From NCBI GenBank assembly GCA_013153295.1, contig JAADEV010000041.1, positions 1-10,853 of the forward strand: a stretch of DNA of 10,853 bases. The letters run 5' to 3'. This stretch comes from Aquificota bacterium (GTDB taxonomy: Bacteria; Aquificota; Aquificia; Aquificales; Hydrogenothermaceae). Made by a program: the position numbers and the translations under genes. This document shows, in pieces, positions 1 through 7,380 of this stretch. Position 1 is the stretch's first letter; each line of letters opens with the position of its first letter. The notes under the pieces are model-generated. The model made no database searches. It was not told where the DNA came from and saw only the letters and a list, made by a program, of their open reading frames with translations.

Positions 1-584
1 GTAGGTATCTCTACCTTAAAAAGGGAGAAATCTTTGGATTTTTTCACTGTATATACAATACTTTTTGCCACCTTTTTATCCACAGGTATGTTAACAACCT
101 TTTTCTTAAAGTTTGCTGGATTGTGGGATATGGCGTAGTAGGATTTTTTTACCTTTTTGTCCTGCCACAGTTTTTTAAACCTTTCAAAAACTTTGTTATC
201 CTTTGCAAAAAGTAAAACCCCTGATGTCTCCCTGTCCAACCTGTGGATAGCCCTTATTTTACTGTCCTTTTTTAAAGACCTTAGTAGATACTCAACACTT
301 TCCTTAGAATTATCACTTTCAAGGAAAGGTGGCTTATTTACGGCTATTATAAAGTTATCCTCGTAAAGGATACTATCCCCTATATCCCATTTGTTTTTGG
401 AAACTACAGGTAGTTCAACTGTATCCCCAACTTCAAGCTGGTGGGAGGCTATCCATACCCTACGGTTGTTAACAAGGACTGTTTTTGTGTCTATCAGCTC
501 CTTCGCCTTTTTCTTAGAGACACCGAGGGATTGGGCTACAAAATCCTTTAAACTGGTTGGCTTTGATACTTTTAGCTTTTTCAT
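1..584 (-). CDS. RluA-family 23S/tRNA pseudouridine synthase, 5' part (3' end outside window)
   Basis: Reading the minus strand from the ATG at 584 gives 194 uninterrupted codons to the window edge. Residues 1-60 resemble an S4 RNA-binding domain (start MKKLKVSKPTSLKDFVAQ, then a VLVNNR strand). The catalytic domain follows, with NKPP at 84-87 and the RluA signature HRLDRETSG at 114-122, where Asp117 is the expected nucleophile. RluA-family enzymes isomerise uridines in 23S rRNA or tRNA; the exact target (RluC, RluD or other) cannot be decided from this part. The gene diverges from mqnE with only 46 bases between start codons. No clear Shine-Dalgarno sequence precedes the ATG, and no other in-frame start is close. 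The C-terminal half lies beyond base 1. Confidence 0.9.
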   Translation of the reverse strand, partial: MKKLKVSKPTSLKDFVAQSLGVSKKKAKELIDTKTVLVNNRRVWIASHQLEVGDTVELPVVSKNKWDIGDSILYEDNFIIAVNKPPFLESDNSKESVEYLLRSLKKDSKIRAIHRLDRETSGVLLFAKDNKVFERFKKLWQDKKVKKSYYAISHNPANFKKKVVNIPVDKKVAKSIVYTVKKSKDFSLFKVEIP

Positions 585-591
585 ATATCTT
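563..591 (+). promoter_or_regulatory. Candidate sigma-70-type promoter for mqnE
   Basis: TTGATA at 563-568 is followed after 17 bases by TATCTT at 586-591 (4 of 6 matches to TATAAT). It lies 40 bases before the mqnE ATG and overlaps the first codons of the divergent pseudouridine synthase gene. TATTAT at 591-596 is an alternative -10. This is a consensus match only, in AT-rich DNA. Confidence 0.4.
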
Positions 592-613
592 ATTATTACA
601 CAACTGAAAATGT

Positions 614-621
614 AGGTGGAG
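614..621 (+). promoter_or_regulatory. Ribosome binding site selecting the mqnE start
   Basis: AGGTGGAG lies nine bases before ATG 631, a normal Shine-Dalgarno distance. The upstream in-frame GTG at 616 lies inside this site and so has no usable binding site of its own. This favours ATG 631 as the start. Confidence 0.7.
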
Positions 622-630
622 AGTTTTTAT

Positions 631-1755
631 ATGGAAACCTTAACTCTGGACAGGGCTTTATCCCTATCTACAGATAAATCCTTAAATCCTATAATAGACA
701 AGGTTCTAAACAGCGAAAGGCTTTCCTTTGAAGATGGGGTAAAGCTGTTTAAAAGCAACGACCTGTTAACTATAGGGGCGTTGGCAAACTACATTACAGA
801 AAGAAAGAACGGAAAGTATGCATACTTTGTTATAAACAGACAGATAAACCCTACTAATATATGTGCTTTAGACTGTAGTTTCTGTGCATTTGCAACAATG
901 GATAAAAACGACCCAAAAGCCTACGAAATGACCTATGAAGAGATACTACAAAAGGTGGATTACGCTGTTAAAAATGGGGCTTCTGAGGTTCATATTGTTG
1001 GGGGATTACACCCGGACTGGGGGTTTGATGTTTATCTAAAGATGGTTTCCTTAATAAAGGAAAACTACCCACAGATACATATAAAGGCGTTTACAGCTGT
1101 AGAGATAGATTACTTTTCAAAAATATCAGGTTTATCCTATGAGGAGGTTTTGAAAAAGCTGAAAGATGCAGGGCTTGGAAGCCTTCCCGGTGGAGGGGCT
1201 GAGATATTCGCCCCAAGGGTAAGGAGGGTTATTGCCCCATCAAAAATAGGCTGGCAAAAGTATCTACAGATACATAAAACCGCCCACAAACTTGGTTTAC
1301 ACTCTACAACTACAATGCTTTACGGTCATATAGAAACATACGAAGAGAGAGTAGACCATATGGTAAAGATAAGGGAAGCTCAGGACGAGACAGGTGGATT
1401 TTTGTGTTTTATACCCCTTGCTTACCAACCGGAAAACAACGATTTGAATATAACAGACCATACCCACGGTGTAGACGACCTTAAAACAATAGCTGTGGCA
1501 AGACTTATGTTAGATAACATACCCCACATTAAAGCATACTGGGTGATGGTAGGGGAAAAGATAGCACAGGTAGGGCTTAACTTTGGGGCTGATGATATGG
1601 ACGGCACTGTAATGGAAGAAAAGATAGCCCATTTTGCAGGGGCAAAATCACCAACCCAGCAACAGAAGGAAAAGCTAATAAGGTTAATTAAAGAAGCAGG
1701 TAAAATACCTGTGGAAAGGGATACACTTTACAACAAGGTGAAGGTCTATGAATAA
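631..1755 (+). CDS. mqnE: Aminodeoxyfutalosine synthase MqnE (radical SAM)
   Basis: This 374-residue radical SAM enzyme joins S-adenosylmethionine and 3-[(1-carboxyvinyl)oxy]benzoate to form aminofutalosine in the futalosine route to menaquinone. It acts in the cytosol. The cluster-binding motif C-x3-C-x2-C is at Cys78, Cys82 and Cys85. Family-typical stretches follow: HIVGGLHPD (121-129), KAFTAVEID (152-160), SLPGGGAEIF (184-193) and STTTMLYGHIE (225-235). These favour MqnE over the related MqnC and CofG/CofH, and the length is usual for the family. ATG 631 is preferred to GTG 616 because of the Shine-Dalgarno position. The stop overlaps the next gene by eight bases, implying translational coupling. 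No other mqn genes are visible in the window. Confidence 0.92.
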   Translation: METLTLDRALSLSTDKSLNPIIDKVLNSERLSFEDGVKLFKSNDLLTIGALANYITERKNGKYAYFVINRQINPTNICALDCSFCAFATMDKNDPKAYEMTYEEILQKVDYAVKNGASEVHIVGGLHPDWGFDVYLKMVSLIKENYPQIHIKAFTAVEIDYFSKISGLSYEEVLKKLKDAGLGSLPGGGAEIFAPRVRRVIAPSKIGWQKYLQIHKTAHKLGLHSTTTMLYGHIETYEERVDHMVKIREAQDETGGFLCFIPLAYQPENNDLNITDHTHGVDDLKTIAVARLMLDNIPHIKAYWVMVGEKIAQVGLNFGADDMDGTVMEEKIAHFAGAKSPTQQQKEKLIRLIKEAGKIPVERDTLYNKVKVYE

Positions 1756-1999
1756 CTTTCCAGTAGAAAGGAAAAAAACACCACTACAGTATTTACTGGC
1801 TTTTTTAGTCCTTGTTATACTTGGGATAGTTTTTCTGGTTATTCTTATCTCCGTTCCGTATCTACTGTTTCAGCTTTTGGTTATAGTCTTTAACACACTA
1901 AAGTTTGGGATAACCTTTATTGTTATCTTCTGGCTTATAGTGGTGCTTATCCTGTGGGCGGTAAAACTGATAGAGATACTGGACAGGGGATACTGGTAG
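1748..1999 (+). CDS. Small two-helix membrane protein, unknown function
   Basis: This 83-residue protein starts within the last codons of mqnE (8-base overlap), with AAGGTGA upstream as ribosome binding site. A basic N terminus (VERKKT, 6-11) is followed by a long hydrophobic stretch at about 14-48 and a second at about 53-75. A short polar C-terminal tail ends in GYW. The charge pattern suggests the N terminus is cytoplasmic. There are no cysteines, haem motifs or other catalytic signatures, and I do not recognise the family. Overlap with a quinone-biosynthesis gene and position directly before nuoCD make a role at the respiratory membrane possible, but this is guilt by association only. Its overlap, binding site and coherent hydrophobic pattern support it being real. 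Confidence 0.75.
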   Translation: MNNFPVERKKTPLQYLLAFLVLVILGIVFLVILISVPYLLFQLLVIVFNTLKFGITFIVIFWLIVVLILWAVKLIEILDRGYW

Positions 2000-2010
2000 G
2001 TGGCAGAAAG

Positions 2011-2039
2011 TTGATAAAAAAATTTTTAACCTTTAAAAT
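2011..2039 (+). promoter_or_regulatory. Sigma-70-type promoter for the nuoCD operon
   Basis: TTGATA (2011-2016), a 17-base AT-rich spacer and TAAAAT (2034-2039) match the consensus at 5 of 6 bases in each hexamer with ideal spacing. Transcription would start near 2046, about 30 bases before the nuoCD ATG. The site sits in the only sizeable gap between the mqnE pair and the following seven-gene run. Confidence 0.65.
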
Positions 2040-2057
2040 TTATAACACTGTTATAAA
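2039..2057. promoter_or_regulatory. Perfect 8-bp inverted repeat, operator-like
   Basis: TTTATAAC-ACT-GTTATAAA is an exact palindrome of two 8-base arms with a 3-base spacer. It begins in the -10 box and covers the predicted transcription start of the nuoCD operon, where a bound dimeric regulator would act as a repressor. The arms are AT-rich and the loop short, and no T-run follows, so it is not a terminator. The cognate regulator is unknown. Confidence 0.45.
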
Positions 2058-2077
2058 AATTTTGTGGAGAGGATGTT

Positions 2078-3814
2078 ATGTCGTGGGTAGGGCTGGATAA
2101 ACTAAACAAACTAAAAGAAAGGTTTGATTATGTCCAAATTAACGAAAGTGATAAAGGTTTCCACTCTGTAGAAGTCCCTAAAGAAAACTTTAAAGATTTC
2201 CTTAAGTTTATAAAAGATAACAAAGATTACCAGTTTAAGATGTTTATAGACTGGACTATTATAGACCACGGGGCTAAAGCTGACCCAAGATTTCAAGGTG
2301 TCCTTATCCTGTTCTCTCCAGAATACAAAGAAAGGATAATAGTAAAAACTTGGGCTACAGAGGAAACCCTACCAACGCTAACAGACCTTTGGGCTGGTGC
2401 AAAGTGGGCGGAAAGGGAAGCGTGGGATATGTTCGGTATCCGTTTTGAAGGACACGAAAACCTTGTAAGGATGTTTATGTGGGAAACATACCCATACCAC
2501 CCACTAAGGAAGGATTTCCCAATACAAGGTTATGAAGAGGTAGAACTACCCTCACTAAACGAAGAGGAAAGGGCAGACCAGCTTGAAGGTTTACAGAACT
2601 ACTCAAGGAAACATACAGCCCTACCTACAATGCAGGATTTAGAGATAACCCAGAAAAAAAGATTACCACATAAAAAATCCCAGATAGTCCTTAACTGGGG
2701 ACCACTCCACCCGGGAACACACGGGACAATATGGTTCCTATTTGATATGGAAGGTGAGTATGTCCAACAGTGTGATATTATCATCGGACAGCTACACAGG
2801 GGAGTGGAAAAGTTAGCAGAGAACCTTAATGTCCAGCAGATAATCCCTTACACAGACAGAATGGATTATATAGCATCTATGAATGAGAACCACTCAGTAT
2901 GTATCGCCGCTGAAAAGCTACTTGGGATACACGAAAAGATACCACCTAAGGCAAAATATATCAGGACTATGCTTGCTGAACTTTCAAGGATAAACTCCCA
3001 CCTACTATGGCTGGGAACATACGCCCTTGACCTTGGGGCTTTAACAATGTTCCTGTATACCTTCAGGGAAAGGGAAAAGATAATGGACATATTTGAAGGT
3101 ATATCAGGGGCAAGGTTTACAATAAACTACTTTAGGGTAGGTGGTGTATACGCAGACCTACCTTACGGTTCACTAAACGCAATAGAACACTTTATAAAAG
3201 ATTTCCCAACCAGACTAAGTGATTACGAAACACTTTTAACAAGGAACAGAATTTGGCTAAAGAGAAACATAGGGGTTGGGGTTATAACAGAGGAAGAAGT
3301 TTACAGCTACGGATTAACAGGGGCAGTGGCAAGGGCTTCAGGTGTCCCTTACGACCTTAGAATAATAGACAAATACGACGCCTACGGCGAGGTTAAATTT
3401 GATGTCCCTGTAGGGGAAAACGGAGACGCATACGACAGGTATCTGGTTAGAATAGACGAGATGAAACAGTCTGTAAGGATAATACAACAGTGTATAAAAG
3501 AACTTAGAAAGATGTCCAAAAACGACCCATTCTTCTACCAACCTGAAGATAAAAAGATGAAGATAACCATAGACGGAAGGGGAACAAAGCTGTTTAAAGG
3601 TGAGGTTTACGCAGGGGCAGACAACCCAAGGGGAGAGTTAGGCGTTTACATATATATGCCAAAGGACGGTATAAAACCTTACAGATTTAGATTAAGGTCT
3701 GGTGCATTTTACAACCTACAGATATTCCCAAAACTTATGATAGGCAGACCTATAGCAGACGCCATAACCATTCTATCAACAATAGACCCAGTTGTTGGGG
3801 AAACAGACAGGTAG
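2078..3814 (+). CDS. nuoCD: NADH-quinone oxidoreductase, fused subunits C and D
   Basis: The 578-residue protein fuses NuoC (about 1-170; hallmarks WAEREAWDMFGI at 110-121 and HPLRKDFP at 141-148) to NuoD (about 190-578). Both are peripheral-arm subunits of complex I on the cytoplasmic face. NuoD helps form the quinone pocket: HPGTH gives His211 and His215, and DRMDY gives Tyr264, equivalent to the quinone-contacting tyrosine of mitochondrial NDUFS2. LHRGVEKL contains Arg241, equivalent to bovine NDUFS2 Arg85. The C terminus ends DPVVGETDR, as in complete NuoD. The cysteine pairs that ligate NiFe in related hydrogenase large subunits are absent, so this is not a HycE/Ech-type hydrogenase. A GGAGAGG ribosome site precedes the ATG. 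It heads the downstream operon. Confidence 0.96.
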   Translation: MSWVGLDKLNKLKERFDYVQINESDKGFHSVEVPKENFKDFLKFIKDNKDYQFKMFIDWTIIDHGAKADPRFQGVLILFSPEYKERIIVKTWATEETLPTLTDLWAGAKWAEREAWDMFGIRFEGHENLVRMFMWETYPYHPLRKDFPIQGYEEVELPSLNEEERADQLEGLQNYSRKHTALPTMQDLEITQKKRLPHKKSQIVLNWGPLHPGTHGTIWFLFDMEGEYVQQCDIIIGQLHRGVEKLAENLNVQQIIPYTDRMDYIASMNENHSVCIAAEKLLGIHEKIPPKAKYIRTMLAELSRINSHLLWLGTYALDLGALTMFLYTFREREKIMDIFEGISGARFTINYFRVGGVYADLPYGSLNAIEHFIKDFPTRLSDYETLLTRNRIWLKRNIGVGVITEEEVYSYGLTGAVARASGVPYDLRIIDKYDAYGEVKFDVPVGENGDAYDRYLVRIDEMKQSVRIIQQCIKELRKMSKNDPFFYQPEDKKMKITIDGRGTKLFKGEVYAGADNPRGELGVYIYMPKDGIKPYRFRLRSGAFYNLQIFPKLMIGRPIADAITILSTIDPVVGETDR

Positions 3815-3826
3815 GAGGAGATACCA

Positions 3827-4528
3827 ATGGGGATAAAAAAAGTAGGACTAAACAGGAATGTAGAGCCCCAAACCCTTTCTGAAAAGGTCTTTTTCTTAGA
3901 CTTTATGAAAGGGCTGAAAACAACTATAAAACACCTATTTAGAAAGGTTATCACTGTAGATTTCCCATTTGAGGTTATAGAGCCAGCCCCAAGGTTTAGA
4001 GGTGTCCACGGTTTAAGGAATGTGGACGGAACAGAAAGGGACGACTTTGACGCTTGGGTTAAAAAGCTGAAGATAAAGCCCCCGGAGATGGGAGAAACAA
4101 GGTGTATCGGTTGTAAATTCTGCCAAGCGGCTTGTCCAGTCCCAGAAATATTTGTTATTAAAACCAAAAAGTTAGATGTGCCAGAAGACCACCCACACCA
4201 CGGTCTAAAGGTGTTAGACAGGTTTGATATGGATTTATCAAAATGTATGTTCTGTGGGCTTTGCACACTTGCCTGCCCAACAATCTGTATAATCCACACA
4301 GATATATACGACCTGTCAACATACACAAGGAGGGGCTGGGTATTAGATAAAGAGATGCTTTCTAAGATAGCTGACGACTTTATAGCCAGAAGGGGTAAAG
4401 AGAAATACGACGACAAATCTAACTGGCCAGACTGGCAAAAAATATGGAACGATAACGATACTGCAAGGGCTAAAGCGTGGGATAACGACCCACCACAGTT
4501 TGGTCCAAACTATATAGACCAGCAGTAA
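3827..4528 (+). CDS. nuoI: NADH-quinone oxidoreductase subunit I, 2x[4Fe-4S] ferredoxin-type
   Basis: The 233-residue protein has two C-x2-C-x2-C-x3-CP motifs, at Cys93/96/99/103 and Cys140/143/146/150. Such motifs hold the two [4Fe-4S] clusters (N6a, N6b) that pass electrons towards NuoB and quinone in complex I. The NuoI-type lead-in RFRGVHGL is at 57-64. About 20 extra, mostly charged residues (around 70-90) separate the usual DGxER segment from the first cysteine. In most NuoI proteins I know, the cysteine follows at once. A Trp- and Asp-rich tail (about 195-233) ends the protein. The start follows nuoCD by 12 bases, with a consensus AGGAGGAG site overlapping the nuoCD stop, so the two are co-translated. 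A hydrogenase-4-like HycF is less likely next to a cysteine-lacking NuoD. Confidence 0.93.
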   Translation: MGIKKVGLNRNVEPQTLSEKVFFLDFMKGLKTTIKHLFRKVITVDFPFEVIEPAPRFRGVHGLRNVDGTERDDFDAWVKKLKIKPPEMGETRCIGCKFCQAACPVPEIFVIKTKKLDVPEDHPHHGLKVLDRFDMDLSKCMFCGLCTLACPTICIIHTDIYDLSTYTRRGWVLDKEMLSKIADDFIARRGKEKYDDKSNWPDWQKIWNDNDTARAKAWDNDPPQFGPNYIDQQ

Positions 4529-4607
4529 AGGGCTTACCCCTTCCTCCTCCTGCCTGTTTGTGATATAACAATCTAAGTTATCCTTCACCGTCTCCATTGG
4601 GGAGTTT

Positions 4608-5765
4608 ATGGAACTTACAGGGAAAAAAGAACTGGTATCTATCATAAAAGACCGTATACAGAGGGAAGGGGCTATATCCTTCAGAGATTTTATGGATATG
4701 GCTTTATACTACCCTGAACTTGGGTATTACACCTCACCGAAGGAAAAGATAGGCGGATTTGGTGATTTTTTCACCGCCTCAGAGCTTGATAGTGTCTTTG
4801 GTGAACTACTTGCAAAACAGTTTGTAGAAATATCAAACAAAATAGAAAGCCCAAAATTCCAGATAGTAGAGATAGGGGCAGGTAAAGGATACTTAGCCTA
4901 CGATATACTGAAAACACTACAGGAAAGATACCCTGATGTATACACAAAAACAGAGTATACAATCATTGAAAAATCCCCATACCATATACAGACACAGAAA
5001 CAGCTTTTAAATCAGTTTTCAGATGTGGTAAGGTGGAAACAGGATATTATAGACTTTGAAGACGAAAGTATAACAGGGGTCGTTTTCTCAAATGAGCTGT
5101 TTGATGCCTTCCCTGTCCATATTATTAGGAATATAAACGGTAAAATCTACGAGCTTTTCCTTACCTTAGATGGAGATGGGCAGATTAAAGAGGTTTTAAA
5201 GGAGGCAGATGAGAACATACTTAGATACCTTAGGGAGCTAAACATAAAACTACCAGATGGTATGCAAACAGAGGTAAACCTTGATGCAGTTGATTACATC
5301 AAAAAAATAGGAAAAAAAATAAAGGAAGGATACAACATAACAATAGATTACGGCTACCCATCAGCGGAGCTTTACAAACCTTACAGAATGAGGGGGACGC
5401 TACTATGTTATTACAAACATACCTACTCGGAAAACTTTTACGAAAATGTAGGTATGCAGGATATAACCTCACATGTTAACTTCTCAGCCCTTTCCTACTA
5501 CGGCAGGTTATCCGGCTTAGAAACACTTGCCTTTACAGACCAAGCCCATTTCCTAATAAACCTTGGTCTTATGGATATTATTTCTGAGCTGGCGGAAAAG
5601 GAAGACATACAGTCCTATGAGAGGCTAAACAGACTTAAAACCCTTGTTATGCCAAGGGGAATGGGGGAAAAGTTTAAGGTTCTTATCCAGTATAAAAATA
5701 TAAAAGAGCCTTTTATACAGGGGATAAAGATACTACCACCTTTAACAGATAGGTATAAACTGTAA
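4608..5765 (+). CDS. MidA/NDUFAF7-family SAM-dependent protein arginine methyltransferase
   Basis: The 385-residue protein matches the MidA/NDUFAF7 (COG1565) pattern. A leader with YYPELGYYTS (34-43) is followed by GDFFTASELDSVFG (52-65), the SAM-binding strand and glycine loop VEIGAGKGYLAYD (87-99), and SNELFDAFPVH (161-171). Mitochondrial NDUFAF7 symmetrically dimethylates Arg85 of NDUFS2 early in complex I assembly. Here the gene lies one gene downstream of nuoCD, whose Arg241 is the equivalent residue, so NuoCD is the obvious candidate substrate; that is inference. Start ATG 4608 follows GGGGAG at 4599-4604. The 79-base gap before it is the largest inside the gene run and contains no convincing terminator. 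Length is usual for the family. Confidence 0.9.
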   Translation: MELTGKKELVSIIKDRIQREGAISFRDFMDMALYYPELGYYTSPKEKIGGFGDFFTASELDSVFGELLAKQFVEISNKIESPKFQIVEIGAGKGYLAYDILKTLQERYPDVYTKTEYTIIEKSPYHIQTQKQLLNQFSDVVRWKQDIIDFEDESITGVVFSNELFDAFPVHIIRNINGKIYELFLTLDGDGQIKEVLKEADENILRYLRELNIKLPDGMQTEVNLDAVDYIKKIGKKIKEGYNITIDYGYPSAELYKPYRMRGTLLCYYKHTYSENFYENVGMQDITSHVNFSALSYYGRLSGLETLAFTDQAHFLINLGLMDIISELAEKEDIQSYERLNRLKTLVMPRGMGEKFKVLIQYKNIKEPFIQGIKILPPLTDRYKL

Positions 5766-5780
5766 AAAAAAGGGGACAAA

Positions 5781-6248
5781 ATGGAAAGACTACTAACAGC
5801 ATTACTACTTACATCTGTGGCTTTGGCAGGGGAAGAGCCTCAACAGTTTGTAAAAAACCCTGCTGTTGAGATGGTTATAAACTTTATATTTGCGATGATA
5901 TTTTTAGGTATAGGCAGTTTCTCAATGTGGTATGCAGGGAGACTTGCACTGGTTCACCATATGAAGCTGAAACAGGGATTTATTATAATGCTTATTGGAA
6001 TAGTTGTCCTTGGGGCTGTAAAGATGGTTATGGTAGAAACTGGAACCTATGTCCCCGGGGACTTGTGGATACCCTTCTCTGTAGCCTTGATAGTATCAAT
6101 ATTTGTAGCCAAGTTAGTCCTGAAAGTAAACTGGCTAAAGACGATAATAACAGTTATCCTTGGGATTATTATGACAGCCCTTATAACCTTACCGATAATA
6201 ATAACAGTAGGAGGAGCGTTAGGATACTATCTGGCAACAAGGGGTTAG
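5781..6248 (+). CDS. Polytopic membrane protein with putative signal peptide, unknown function
   Basis: The 155-residue protein begins with a signal-peptide-like stretch ([16 protein letters not shown], possible cleavage after Ala16). A short acidic segment and about four hydrophobic helices follow, near 30-52, 65-86, 97-115 and 120-152. Charged residues in the loops include His59-His60 and the KLK run at 62-64. There are no cysteines or recognisable catalytic or haem motifs. I do not recognise the family. It begins 15 bases after the methyltransferase gene, with AGGGGA as ribosome site, and ends 4 bases before prfB, so it is surely part of the same transcript. Lying beside a complex I assembly methyltransferase, it might be an accessory or assembly membrane factor, but nothing in the sequence proves this. 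Confidence 0.85.
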   Translation: MERLLTALLLTSVALAGEEPQQFVKNPAVEMVINFIFAMIFLGIGSFSMWYAGRLALVHHMKLKQGFIIMLIGIVVLGAVKMVMVETGTYVPGDLWIPFSVALIVSIFVAKLVLKVNWLKTIITVILGIIMTALITLPIIITVGGALGYYLATRG

Positions 6249-6252
6249 GGGT

Positions 6253-7380
6253 ATGATAGAAGAACTAAAGGAAAAACACAGTAGGTTGGTCAGCAGATTT
6301 AAAGATGTAAAGGATATACTTAAACCTGAAAAACTTGAGAAGGAGCTTTCTGATATAGATACCCAGATGGGACAGCCAGATTTCTGGGACAACAAAGAAA
6401 AAGCCCAGCAGGTAGCATCAAAAAGGAATGCCATAGCCCAAAAGCTACAGGAAATAAACACAGTCCAGAAAAGGCTTACAGACACAGAGGAGTATATAGA
6501 ACTACTACAGATGGAATACGACGAGGACACAAAAAAGGAAGTGGAAAAGGAGATAGCCGATATAGAAAAGGAGATAAACAGGTTAGAAACAGGTAGCCTG
6601 CTGTCAGGGGAGTATGACTTTAAAAATGCAATACTAACCTTACAGGCAGGTTCCGGTGGTGTGGAAGCCTGCGACTGGGCGGAGATGCTACTTAGAATGT
6701 ATACAAGGTGGGCTGAAAAAAACGGATTTGAAGTTGAGATGGTTGATTACCAACCTGACGATGTGGCAGGTATAAAAAGTGCCACCCTTATTATAAAAGG
6801 GGCTTACGCTTACGGATACCTTAAAGGGGAACAGGGGGTTCACAGATTAGTTAGAATATCCCCCTTTGACGCCAACAAAAGGAGACATACATCATTTGCC
6901 GCTGTCTCAGTTATCCCAGAGATAGGTGAAGATGTAAAAGTAGAGATAAAAGAAGAGGATTTAAGGATAGATACCTTTAGGGCTTCTGGGGCAGGGGGAC
7001 AACACGTAAACACAACTGACAGTGCAGTTAGAATTGTCCACCTACCAACAGGTATAACAGTATCCTGCCAAAGTGAAAGGTCTCAGATACAGAACAGGGC
7101 AAAGGCTATGCAGATGTTAAAAGCAAGGTTATACCAGTATGAACTGGAAAAACAAAAGGAAAAACAGAAGGAGCTTGAAGGGGAAAAGAAGGATATAACT
7201 TGGGGTAGCCAGATAAGGTCTTATGTTTTCCAACCATACCAGATGGTAAAAGACCTACGGACAGGCTACGAAACAGGGAATATAGAGGCTGTTATGGACG
7301 GTGATATTAACGGTTTTATAGAAAGCTACCTTAGGTGGCAGGCTTCACAGAAGGGGGGAGAGGTAGATGGAAAGCAGTAA
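6253..7380 (+). CDS. prfB: Peptide chain release factor 2
   Basis: This 375-residue class I release factor recognises UGA/UAA stop codons on the ribosome. The SPF anticodon-like tripeptide (203-205, in RISPFD) identifies RF2 rather than RF1. GGQ at 248-250 (GAGGQHVN) drives peptidyl-tRNA hydrolysis. The N-terminal half is coiled-coil-like (about 1-115), and other typical parts include SGEYD (118-122) and [12 protein letters not shown] (131-142). Unlike E. coli, there is no programmed frameshift: where E. coli has Leu-UGA, this gene reads CTT-AAA (6319-6324) and stays open throughout. The start follows the previous stop by 4 bases, with GTTAGGGG as ribosome site. Its last 14 bases overlap queC. 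Confidence 0.97.
   Translation: MIEELKEKHSRLVSRFKDVKDILKPEKLEKELSDIDTQMGQPDFWDNKEKAQQVASKRNAIAQKLQEINTVQKRLTDTEEYIELLQMEYDEDTKKEVEKEIADIEKEINRLETGSLLSGEYDFKNAILTLQAGSGGVEACDWAEMLLRMYTRWAEKNGFEVEMVDYQPDDVAGIKSATLIIKGAYAYGYLKGEQGVHRLVRISPFDANKRRHTSFAAVSVIPEIGEDVKVEIKEEDLRIDTFRASGAGGQHVNTTDSAVRIVHLPTGITVSCQSERSQIQNRAKAMQMLKARLYQYELEKQKEKQKELEGEKKDITWGSQIRSYVFQPYQMVKDLRTGYETGNIEAVMDGDINGFIESYLRWQASQKGGEVDGKQ

Noticed and set aside
157..615. Two plus-strand open frames at the left edge
   Set aside because: Both are antisense to the RluA-family gene, whose HRLDRETSG motif shows that the minus strand is coding.
616..630. GTG start for mqnE adding five residues
   Set aside because: The GTG lies inside the Shine-Dalgarno sequence that serves ATG 631.
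2078..3814. Possible energy-converting NiFe-hydrogenase large subunit (HycE/Ech type)
   Set aside because: The N- and C-terminal cysteine pairs that bind NiFe are missing; the protein keeps quinone-site residues and the NuoD ending.
3709..4416. Long 235-codon minus-strand open frame opposite nuoI
   Set aside because: It is antisense to clear NuoCD/NuoI coding sequence, has Ser/Phe-rich shadow composition and no recognisable domain.
4528..4542. AAGGG-CTTAC-CCCTT hairpin after nuoI as a terminator
   Set aside because: The five-base stem is too weak and no T-run follows.
4564..4581. ATAAC...GTTAT inverted repeat before the methyltransferase gene, resembling the nuoCD palindrome
   Set aside because: Only five bases match and the spacer is 7 rather than 3, so it is compatible with chance.
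5927..6256. 109-codon plus-strand frame overlapping the membrane protein gene
   Set aside because: The hydrophobic reading in the other frame has a ribosome site and fits the operon spacing; this frame is low-complexity and Asn/Ser-rich.
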